Positions 11,001-23,000 of a stretch of DNA of 64,000 nt are shown here, piece by piece (position 1 is the first letter of the stretch; the number at the start of each line of letters is the position of its first letter). The notes below the pieces were generated by a model. It did no database searches, was not told where the DNA came from, and saw nothing but the letters and a program-made list of their open reading frames with translations. The DNA lies in assembly GCA_002633005.1 (NCBI GenBank), contig NMRA01000159.1, positions 1 to 64,000 of the forward strand, given 5' to 3'. The position numbers and the translations under genes are program-made. Origin of the DNA: Phoronis australis (lineage: Eukaryota > Phoronida > Phoronidae).

Positions 11001-14000
11001 TCTTTGATTTTCTCTTTTCACAGGCAACAGCTGGGATCCATACAGAAAGAGTTGGGTGGCCGACACGCTAGTGACTCTGGTGTGGGTCTAATGGACTTGG
11101 GCGGCAGACGAAGCAGTGACATGGGTTTAATGGATATGGGTGGCCGGCATTCCACTGACATTAGCATGGGTTTGATGGATGTCGGGGGCCGACGGGGCGG
11201 TGACTCTGGTTTGAGTTTGATGGGTGTCGGAGGTCGACGCGGGGGAGACTCTGGTATGGGCTTGTTGGANNNNNNNNNNNTATACTTCTATGTCAAGTGA
11301 ATATTGGAACTTGTTTATCTTACTCCTCATACTTTTTATTTAAAAATCATCAATTTTCTTATATGTGTTAACACCAGTTCAGTGTTGCATAACTTTTTAA
11401 TTCAATAGGACTGCAGACAAACAGTTGGCTTAAATCAAGTTGCCCATGACTTGATTAATGACTTAGTGAACATATTGCACTCTATTCACTGGCAATATGG
11501 GCTTTTTTGTATTTGGATAAGTTAGGACAATTGCATTTTTTTTTTGAGTTTTTACGGCTGAAGTAACCAACCTATGGACATTAACAGGTCAAAAAATACC
11601 ACCCATTTTTAATGCATCACTTCTTACAGGAACGACCACCCATAATTTGAGTATTTTTCTGAAGACCACCACCCATGAATTTTTATTTCTACTGCCGTCC
11701 CCCCCCTCCCACACGGATTTTACTGAAACAGCCCTGAGCAGCTTTGAATTTGCGTATTCAAAAATGTGGCGCATGTACACATTGCCTGTGGTTTCAGTTG
11801 GTATCAGAAGTTATATATTGAATTAAAAGATTTGATATTTGTTTTTTTAGCTATCAAAACAGGGAAAATGTATCCTTAATTAATGAACTGCTTTTTAGCA
11901 CTGGGCTTGACTCTTATGATAACTTCTTTGACCGGCGATCCACCAGTCGACTTCAAGACGATTTTGACGATTATAGGCAGGATTACGACCTAGACAGGTA
12001 ATTAATTGTATGCAAGTGGAATGGGGATGGGATGTTTCTGTTCCCAAGTAGAAAAAATGGCTTTAAAAAATGTGGCATTGAATTGGTGCATTTCGTGTGA
12101 CAAATGGAATTCAAAATATCAATTTTAACTGTGCCCTAAAGGTCACCGGCCCATCATAAAAAAACTGCATTAGAAGTGTTTGCATAAGAAGGTCATAATA
12201 TTTAGTAAAGTATTACAAAAAATTCACTAGCTGAATGTGTAATCTCATTCATATACATTGTCCGATTGGACTCTGATGAAGTGTTAATCATTCGCAAGTG
12301 AAGAAGAACTGCGCCCTGAGCGTTTTTTTGGAACAAAATGCTTAGTAATGTGGCGGGTAAACCTAATTAGGGGTGTTTGACTCAATTAGGGTGCTTGACC
12401 CAATTAGGCATGCTTGACCCAGTTAGGCGTGCTCGTATTCTAGGTCTTTGTTTGCAACTTACTGCATCTTAAGATTTTGTTTTTCTTGATTGGATTGTAA
12501 TTGGAAGAATAGTGAATACCTTAGTTTCTTTTAATTAATAATGGGGATTTTCCCACAAATTTTCTGTCGTACTTTGTTATGTCGGTTGCGTGCGAGTGGG
12601 CTGGCCATAAATAGCCGTCTGACATAACGAGGAATTCCGTTAGCTCTCGGCCATCGTGGCGAGGATTAAAGGGTCATTTTGTCTAATCTTTTTTGGCATG
12701 TACTGTGTTGGGTCTGCAATGTTGTTATGAGCAATCTCGAGATTATGGGATCTTTGATTTTCTCTTTTCACAGGCAACAGCTGGGATCCATACAGAAAGA
12801 GTTGGGTGGCCGACACGCTAGTGACTCTGGTGTGGGTCTAATGGACTTGGGAGGCAGACGGAGCAGTGACATGGGTTTAATGGATATGGGTGGCCGGCAT
12901 TCCACTGACATCAGCATGGGTTTGATGGATGTTGGGGGCCGACGGGGCGGTGACTCTGGTTTGAGTTTGATGGGTGTCGGAGGTCGACGCGGGGGAGACT
13001 CTGGTATGGGCTTGTTGGACGTCGGAGGTCGACGCGGAGGAGACTCTGGAATGGGCTTGTTGGATGTTGGAAGTCGACGGGACAGTGACTCTGGCATGGG
13101 GCTGTTGGATGGCGGCGACAGTCTTCTTGGCAATGGCAGTAGGAACAGCCAGCAGAACCTGCTGGGTAATGTAGCGGCACAGATCTCTGTAGTGAACTCG
13201 CTACTACAGAAGGCGTCAGGGTGAGTATCAGAGATATAGCTTCAGAGACGGAAATGGTCAATGTCTCAATAACGTTAAATTTGCGGCGATTTATTTTTCT
13301 TGTTGTCTTCTCTTCTTAGATAACTGTTGCCTCTACACCTGATTTCATGGTGACTGCTGTCTTGATTATAGAATTGCAAACAGTAATTGCTCATTTCAGC
13401 ATTTCACTTGTCTCGACTCCATTGCGTTGCCAACAAGTCTCTCTTTTGGCTTTCGTTTGCACAATTATGTTGTTCATAGCAATTTCCTGAAATGTAACTG
13501 TTAACTTTTGGCATGCAGTTGTTGAACTGTTTTCATATCTTCTTAGGGTTGGTCTGGCAGACCTTCAGAATTTGGCTAATCGCATGGGCGACGGTAGCAG
13601 TGGATCTAACACAGGAGGTCTTGGCATGAACCAATCAAATTTGCCCTTGGGCCGACAGAACAATCTTGATTTTGGCGTTGGTATGCAAGTCATGGACAGG
13701 TCTAGTAGTGGGTATGATCAGTCAAGTCGTTTGGTAGACATGGATCGTCCCAGACAGCCGTTGGACAGCCGGTCATTCGGGCCTCGCTTGCCGCAGCCAC
13801 AGATGCCCTCTAAACGGCCTCAGCCATTACTGGACATGGATGTCGGTAGCATGAGTGGACCCAAGAAAACCCGGTTCAGCTCGGGGGTAAGTGTACTATT
13901 GGTTTAGTAGCATTCTCCAGCAGGTCTTAAATAGACAAATAAACGGATTGCTTGAATCTGTTGCTGTACACCATTCATTCATGATGCAGTTAAGTGGTAC

Positions 14001-17000
14001 CAGGATGACATGATCTGCTGATAGCGTTTGCTGCAAGTAGCTAAAAAGTGACCAGGTCCGTTGATGACGACTGGGTCTAGTTTCTAAATCTATGAATGAA
14101 CTTGGGTATGAAATGAAGCGGGATTATTCGGTTTCTTTAGCTTTGTAGAACGATGGAGCATATCTCGTTATGCCCAGGAATGCGCGTCGGTTTCAACAAT
14201 TTGATTACTCTTCTTATGCCCAGTTTTGCAAGTTTGCTTGAAGTTTGGGCAAGTTTTTATCAATTGAAACATATTCACCTGTATTTTTGTGGTGGCTATG
14301 TCACTGGGTGGTAATCAGTGCCCGGTTGCATGAAACAGTCCCAAATAGGGACTCGATTAAGTTCCCTAAATCTGCTGCGTATTTGTGGACGTGTGAAAAC
14401 ACCAATTGCCCTTTCTTGTATTGTTTTAGTTTCATTATTAAGTCAACTTTTGGCTTTGATACAAATCGAATATGAACTCTACGTTGAATTGTCAGTATTA
14501 TCGAAAATTAGTAGGGATCTTTTCATGCAACACCCCCAATTTAAGGACTGAGTCCCTATTTATTTTCAATGAACTCAGGGCGCAGTTTTTAGTTATATTA
14601 TTAGAAAATGTCATTAATTAAAGAGGAGCTCATAATAAAGATGGAATGATAGAAAATATTGCATACATTAGTACATAAAGATACAAATATGCAAACAAAT
14701 TTAGGGACCTTAGTTGATTCCCTATTTGGAACCGTTTCATGCAACCGGCCACGGGTTGCTTGCTTTAGACTTGATGTCCTTTCATTTGTCCTCTTTAGGG
14801 TCAAGTAAACTACTAATTGACCTTGACCTCTTGTTGCTTTTTTGCCATTAATTGAAGCATCTACAAACCCACGTTCTGCCACAGAAAAACTAAGAAATCA
14901 CTTACAGTTATGAAATAGGTCTCAAATTGTCCTCTAGTCAAAGTAGGTGCGTTGATTTCTATGCTTGGAAACGACTGGCAGTCCGTTATTGTTTTAGACT
15001 ATGCCCTACAGGTTGACTTGTCGAGGCGTGTCATTTTATTCGCCGAGCATGATCACTAGTTTATAACGAAATGTAATTTTTTGCAAGCCAAAAATCTTTC
15101 CGATCTGAGTAAGGAACAAGTTGACACCACTTCTATTGGGGTATATAAATGCTCGAAATTGAACTTTCTTTTTTCATGGAACACCCGTTTCTTGTTGCTT
15201 TGAGTAATTAACCATGTCGATTAGTTTTGCTTCACCATTCCCAATATAGATGCTTGTGATGTGCCACTTTGCCAGTTTGGGCTATTGTTGAAGATGAGTC
15301 TTGGAAAAACGCTAGAGAGTATTGAGAGGCCGTGTGGCCTAGTGGGATAAGTATCTGCTTCCTTTACTCAAAGTTGTAGGTTCAAGTCCCACTGGGACAC
15401 ACTGCTAGACCCTTGAGTCAGGTCTCTAGCTCCTCAGCTTGGTTTTAACTATATATTAATGAAGCATAAAAATGATTTCAGGTGATCAGTGCAGTGGCCC
15501 ACTCGAGCGGCCTGCGCGCGTCTGGTTCAACGTGTACCAGATTGGCTGCAGTTATTTTTGTAGAGAATGTTCATACAGTTTTGATTTTTACCTCCGCCAA
15601 CCAATTTTTTCTAGGTTGAGAGATTTGCTCTGTTTTATTGTCAGTTTTCAGCTTTTTATGTACAAAGTTGTTGATTGATTTTGAGACACATGAAAACTAA
15701 TTCACTTTTTAGAGTTACACATTTAATGCCTGTTAAAAAACAATGTTCACTTATATCAAAACGTGCCTCATCAACATTAGGCTTTTGTATTAGAATTGGA
15801 AATAAATCGCACTGTTTACCATTGCAAGCCAGGGTACATTCTGGCTAACCCTTTGCGTAATTATGTATTGCATATGATGCCATTGGGTGAAATCACATCA
15901 TGCATTGCTGCGGTGCCTTAACTGAGATGCACATCCTCTTATTGGTCTCTTACCAAATGAATCGTTTAATGAAATATTGCTATTTCTGTTGGCATCAGTT
16001 CCCACCAGCAGAAAGCCCTTGCAATGCTGCGATTTTCCTTACAATATTGAATGGAACTGTGCGTTACAACCAAGAGGTTGTAATGACATTACAACCAAGG
16101 GGTTGTAATGATCCTGGTGCAAGAAGACTTGGGAATCAGCTCTCAAACTTGTTCACGACCCAGAGCTTCAAAAAACCAATAGTTGCTTTACAAGTCCAAC
16201 ACATTTTATGTAGTGTTGAGTTGATTTGTTACAAAGCTGTCAACTTTCTGTATACTGCCTGGTGACAAGTGGTGACGAGGATAATGCAGTCTGTCTCTGT
16301 GGACGTTGATGGAACCTCTTGGTGCTCTTAGAGGCAGCTGTTGAAAAGACCAAGTTCTTCGATATCTGTTCATACTGGGCTGCTGCCAAGTACAGTCTGT
16401 GGCAAATGTGCGACGACTACTCTGATTCTCCGGCGACAAGTTTTCTGTCAGCAAAGGCCAGTCTTGTATGCTGCTGTGAAGATAACCAGATCTTGAACCT
16501 CAAGTGGGTCTCCCGTGTTGGAGGCTATTGTCTTTTTACCCCATATCTCACTATCTCCCATTCTCATTCAGAACTGATAACTACAGCTTGGTGCATATGG
16601 GAACAAAGTCAGCGTTGTTGCAATTTACTGGTTAAGTCCAGTCGTGAGAAAATACCCGAAAGTACCTTAAAAAGTACAAGCACTTTGAAGTGAACCTGAT
16701 GACTGAAAGAAAGCAAGCTGAATGGATTGATACCCGCCATGCGTATCCTGTGACCTGGTTCTACCAGCTACTTGTTGGTCGTCATCATTTTGTTGAGAAA
16801 TGAGCAATCAAAGAACACTTACTGAAGACTCTGGGGCATCACCATGTTGTCTTATTCTTCAGTCACGCTGGCACAGCTTATCCTGAACTTGGAGTAATTA
16901 AGCTCTCCTTGACACTGAGTAGGTCACATTATCCTTCTCTTTCAAAGCAGAAGACATGCTTGTAAAGTGGAGTTCAATCCTTGTGGTAGCTGTGTTCGTG

Positions 17001-20000
17001 CACAGTACTATGATAGAGGGCAGGCCCTTGCCATCTTACCACTGCTGTAGCCTGCAAATAGGCTCAGCTTGAAGGGGTTTGGCATTGCACCTTATGATTG
17101 ACATTTCACCAAGTTTGACGGAAATTGGCCAATAGGGGACCCGAAAGGTGTAACCATTCTTTTTATGGTCAGAACATTACCTTTTTAAGGAAGATTGCAC
17201 TGTTTTACTGGAAATTGGCCTCATAATTGATATTGCATACTGACTGCCTATGAAGTTAATGGATCGTCGTTATGTTTTGAACGCAAATGCACAACAGGTA
17301 TTGCTTTAACTAGGTGTTCAAGTTTTTACCCAAAGAGCCTCAACATATTGTGCTCACTCTCTAGAGCCTTATTTGAAGAACTATGAATTTTTGGTGCCCA
17401 TTAAAAGTTGTAAACCAAATCCGTCTGGGATACGGTTGCAGTCACACTTTATCAAACATATTTCTGGTTGAGCTTGTTCAAAGAGTCTTGGGGGAACTTC
17501 TATTTGAATTTGAAAATGTGATTGTGACATAATAGCTGGTGTTTGAAGAACCAGGATTGCATTTACTGTCATTTGCGTAAGAGCAAAGCACATGTATTTG
17601 AGTCTTATTTCTCTTCTCTAAAGACTCTTTAGTGAAAGCGTAAAGCACAGTGGTTGGCGTTCTGTGTATCTCTACTCACTCCGTTTCTTATATATATTTA
17701 ATAGTTGATCATGTGATTCACCGTTTGCCTTATGTGAACACCGGGCCATTCGTTAGATGTTGCCTGCGACTTACACATCGACCACTGTTCATGAGTGCCT
17801 TTTTTAGCAGAGTCGAACCAGCGGGGGTCTTCTACCGAGTCCAAGTGCGGCAGTACGGAGAGAAGAATCTCGCTCCAGATCAGGAAATGCCCATTCTCAA
17901 GAGCGCAAGTCACGCTTTAGTGACTGGCAAGGAGGTATGACACTCGAACTCAATACTCTGCCTCGCGTGTCCATTAAGTATGCGCAGTAGGTTCTCCAGA
18001 CAGAGGTCACCACGTGCTGATCTTTTGTAGGTATCACAGACAGATATTTTGCCACCTGTTGACTACATTTGTACACTTTTACAGTGTCATTTGAACAACA
18101 GTTCACACTTGTACACATTTACAGTGTCCTTTGAACAACTGTTCACACTTCATAACATGATACAACGACTGGCTAGTTTTCTTCTTGGGGTGACAAAAGC
18201 AATATATTGTTTCTTTGACTCCGACTCGAGTTTTCGAAAGATGACGCCTTCACATACAGTTATTGCATAACATTTTCTTGCTCATTCAAGCTGCGACCTG
18301 AAACGATCCTAAGTCCTTGTGTTTACTTAAGTTACTCTGTCATTTCTGGGACTTGGTGAAAGTTCCTATTACATAGATTGTGTTAAACTCTAAAAGCAGC
18401 TTGCTGTCCATTGAGGGCTGTGCAAACCATCCTTGTTGCCGCAGTATCAAAAATCTAGGCCTTTGTCAAGTCCCTGTAATAGTTTTGTCAAGCCCCTGGC
18501 CCGGAAATGTAGATCATCGCACGTCTCCTTACTGTCTTCAAGACAATTTGTGCACAGTTTCCTAATCTCAAGCTTTATGTATTGCACCTTTGGCGTATAA
18601 AAATTTCTGGTGACACATTGACTAAGCGTGGCCAACAGTGATGCGCACTGGTGGTCAAGCGCATCTCTTTCTTGAATGAACCCACAAGTCTGCTCTCAAC
18701 TTAAAGGTGTTTAGTTGACCATATTTTGAGATTGGATGCAGTCTTCACTGTCTCGCTTCCTCGCTCAGGACCAGCGCAGCCCATTGTATTGATTTTGTCT
18801 TCCACTTTAAAATACCTTCTTTCGTTCATATGCATCAATACAGAAGTACAATTTGTCTTTTCCGCGCAATTATTTATGTTTTTTCAGAATCCATAATTAT
18901 CTTACAGTGATTCACCCTTGCCTTGATTTGACTTCATTTGGCTTGGCACATAACATTCGCGCACGTGCCAGAAAAGCACTCCACACATTTTATAATTAGC
19001 CTGTGTACTCTACAAAAGACGCAGTCTCCAATGTACAGAAAAACACAAACATGGTACTGCAGCTACATTGGTTTGTGGCAACTGAAACTGAACTCTAGTG
19101 GCCCACTCCAGACAATTTCACACATATTTCCAATGTTTTTGCAGTGGATCCCCAAGTGTAGGCCACCTCAGACACGACACAGCACTCCATTATTGGTAAC
19201 CGAAATGCTATCTCGCCCCTCATTCATGGGGTACCTCACTCTCTGCAGTCTCCTCAACAAATTCTCCGAATGTTTGGAGTATGCTCGTTCACATGTGCAT
19301 TTCCTTCATAGCCTCCGTGATGTCCTCGTCGAATTTTGACTTTGGAATTCCCATTTCCCGCTATTTGCTTATTTTGTGTTTGATCTGATGGTTGCTCAGG
19401 GGGACATGGCCGTGACTCAGACCGACGTCGCAATAACAGCCGAAGTGAGAGGAACTCTGCCACACGCAAATCAGAGTCGAATAAGCCGGGCCAGAAGCCG
19501 TCGCCTCAGTCTCGGGACCCCAGAGGGCGGTCGAGCTCAGAATCCAAGAAGCCACAGGAAGAGTATGATCCGTCTCAGCCAACGGATGATCATGAGGTAG
19601 ACCTTTTGTTTTACTATACACTTGCTGTCACTTAATTACTGTCCTTTGTGAATGCATCGTCTTTTGTTCCAGTTTGAAGTAACGCACCATTTTGCTCCTG
19701 TGTAAAATGACAGACGTTTCCCCTGTGAAAAATGACGTTACACTACGTCTTTCTTGGCAGAAAATAACCGTCGCTGTCTTTTTGCAGTGTAAAATAATAG
19801 AAACTGTCATTATGGCATTATCGTGCTGATACAGGTTAATACCTATGGCGCTTTATTGTGTAAGCCAAGGTGGTTGATTGCTTTCCCAAATGGATTAACT
19901 CGTGTGAAAGCCATCACCGTTTTTGTGCACACATACCACAGTGTTAGAATGAGCCAAAAACGACCATTTTGTGTCGTATTTGTCCATTTTTGGCAAAGTA

Positions 20001-23000
20001 CTGCTGAAGCTGAGGCAGGCGTTACGTTCCTTTAAGTGAAGTCGTATTAATTGGAAGTGACTCCCAAACCAAGTGTGGGCATCACCATGTTACTGTGAGA
20101 TCTGGAATTTTAGTCGGAGGGCGTTAGTTGAACTTGAGTTGTAACCTGTATGGGTGTTGTAAAGTGAACACAACCGACGTCACAAGTAAGAGCTAGATCT
20201 GATCTGTGGGAAAGTGAAAACGGTTCTACCGGTCTTGCATAGAGGCAGAACCTTTTTGGAATTGTCCTTGATTCTGCTGATTCGTGGATGTTTTGGGGGC
20301 ATGTTGATAAAAATTCTATTGGAGCTCGCAATGCATATTTGAAACTAAATCTGACATTTAGATTATTTGAACTGATCACAATCTGACATTTAGATTATTT
20401 GAACTGATCACAATCTGACATTTAGATTATTTGAACTGATCACAATCTGACATTAAGATTATTTGAACTGATGACAACCTGATACATGAAGACGTACAGA
20501 TGGTGAATGAAAAGTTTTTGATTTGCTTTTTTAAGTACTGTACCTTTTTAAGGAAAACGTTTTAATTCCTAAAAAGTACTTTAATGACTTTGTAGCAGTT
20601 CTGAGTTGTTTCTGTTAGAGATGTTCCCTTATGTGACCAGCCTCGTAAAAATTCACCGATTTAGGACTCCATCAAGAATTGATGGTCACTTAGTAAGTCT
20701 GATGTGTTGTGCAATGATACTAGGGTATTCATTGGATAGCTCACTTATTCAATAGATGGTACAACATTTTCGGACCACAATACAGTTTGTAACAGATTTG
20801 TTGTATTTTAAGCGCGGCAACGTCCTCATTATTTAACTGGTTTGTTTCATTGTTTTTGTCTTGCGTAGACAACTGTGAAGGAGACGTCCTCTGTCAGCAC
20901 CAAGTCGCCCAAACGCGACGTCACCAAAGATATGAAAGTGACCATAGAGAACAAAGATAAGAATCCCGAGGTAAACAATTGTTGCTTCACTGTGGAATTT
21001 TGCATGCTTCCAACTGGCATTGCTTCGTATTTTGAATTACATAATGTAAATATCGCGTATGAAGTATAGATATGCAATTTAGTCANCCCTTTTTTTGGTT
21101 TCAGGACGAGAAGCCATTCCACTGTCATGCATGTAACATTGATTGTGGCTCTCAGAAGGTGAGTACATTTTTGCTATTCCTTTGTCCATGTCATAGTGGT
21201 TGGTGGACGTAGGTTAGTGGTTTGCAGCAAATCATTTTTGCCTTGGAACCTGATTTTAATCGAGTTGAGAACACTGCAGTATCTTCTGTACAACTGCTAC
21301 TCTGTTCCGAATATGTCATTGGTATGATCACGTATGACCCAGTGTAGTCTTCCCTGATAGCACATGACTTGGGATTATCTCCTATTAGTGTGTGTTTTCT
21401 CCCCCTGTTCGTTCATTACCTGGTGTTGTCTCCCCTGTTAGTTTTCTAGTGCTGTCATCTGACTATTACAGGCATTTACCAGCCACATGCAGAGTAAGAA
21501 ACACAGTGAGCGTATGAACCAAATGTTCCTCTATCACAAGGAACAAGAAGCACAGAACCAGGCGAGGCGAGTGGCAGAGAAACACCTCAGGCAGATCGAG
21601 GGAAAGTAAGTGCTGCCATCTATTGCTTCGTGCTCAAGTCAATGCCTTAAAGGTACTGCTACTGCATTTTTTCATCTCCTTTGTGAAGCTTGAAAGTAAA
21701 GTAATGCAGTTCTGTTATTCAGTGTTAGATCGGTGTTCATGAATTCAATCCACACTCATGAATTTGGAGAATTTCGCATTATATTTGGCATTAAAAATCT
21801 TAGTTTGTGAATGTGCTCTTGTTTTGTTTCAGGAAGAAACGCTGCAAGGTGTGTGACCGCGACTTCCTGGGTGACCCCATCAGTCACAGGCGGTCCACTG
21901 AGCACAAGGTAAATAAATGATTGCTTGTTTAAATGGCAGCCAAATCTTTCACTAAGGTTCCATTGTGCCCTTGTCTAATTACAGTTAGTTATTTTTGCAC
22001 CTAGGGAAGCAATAAATAATTAATGTGTGTTGCTGTAGTATAAAAGTTTTTAATTCAAAACTAGACAGAATTCTGTCAAACCCTGTCTAACTATGATAAA
22101 CCTTTTGGTGGAGTTATTTAGTTGCAATTCTGTCGCATTATAATAGCTTTTTTGTTGATTAGTCAGAGTTGATTGTGATGTTGTTACGCCTATCAGCCAA
22201 TTGTTTGTGAATGGACTTGCACATTAAACTGTCAATTTTGATGACAAAGTGACTAAAGCAAAGCCTGTTTAAGGTTTTGCAGGAATTGAATCGGAGTCTT
22301 TTGAAAAGAAATGCGTATTAAGTTATAGCTGTGTCGAAGCTGTTGAATTTCGAGGTTGTCCAGGTAATTTTAAAAACAACTATAGGTTAAAACAGAAAAA
22401 TTACCAAATGCCACGAATTAAGATCTTATTAATTTTCACGGTCGGATTATGAAGAGGTGCCTTAGTACTCTTTTGTAAATGCCAGTCTTTCTAGAATACT
22501 GGCAGTAAAATTACACAATCTCGAAAAATTCAGGAGACATTACGTTGGAAACTATCACAAACGTGCGCTCCATCAAAGACACAAAGTTACAATTTAAACC
22601 AGGGTTATGTTGTTCCTTACATAAATTAGTTGTGATCTTTGGGAGTGTAGACATCTGAGAGATTCATAAGGAATACTATGGCTAACGTAACTACGAATAG
22701 ATTTATATTCGTCATGAAATTGCGGCAAAAACGTGTTTTTTGAATGATCTGCCTTGCCAACTTGTCGAGCTCGTTCACAAGAAATAAAGAAATGCAGTTC
22801 TTTCCAAGAGCAGAAATCACCTGTATTCTGACTAAGGAACAAGTAGGGACATCGTCCAAATCAAAAGGGAAATTTTGAAGGAAGGCAGGGTAATAAGAAC
22901 TTGAATGGACTCTTGCTCTCACGCTAGACGTTTAGTAAGGTGTATATTCTGTTTCTCACCAGCGCAAAGAACGATTGGTGGCCCGAGGCTGCCCCCTCTG

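Noticed and set aside
10123-11269. Additional functional CIZ1 exons (a real tandem exon duplication)
   Set aside because: The second exon is cut by an N gap, and the differences look allelic, so an unmerged haplotype is more likely. It is not fully excluded.
12768-13261. Long minus-strand open frames opposite the repeat exon
   Set aside because: Pro/Arg/Ser-rich products arise simply from reading the Gly-Arg-Asp repeat backwards; no splice or homology support.
15482-15531. Extra CIZ1 exon between exons 5 and 6
   Set aside because: It has acceptor- and donor-like ends and is GC-rich, but its phases break the frame that joins exons 5, 6 and 7 cleanly.
20348-20480. CRISPR-like array
   Set aside because: The 32-bp units are head to tail with no unique spacers, in a eukaryotic intron.
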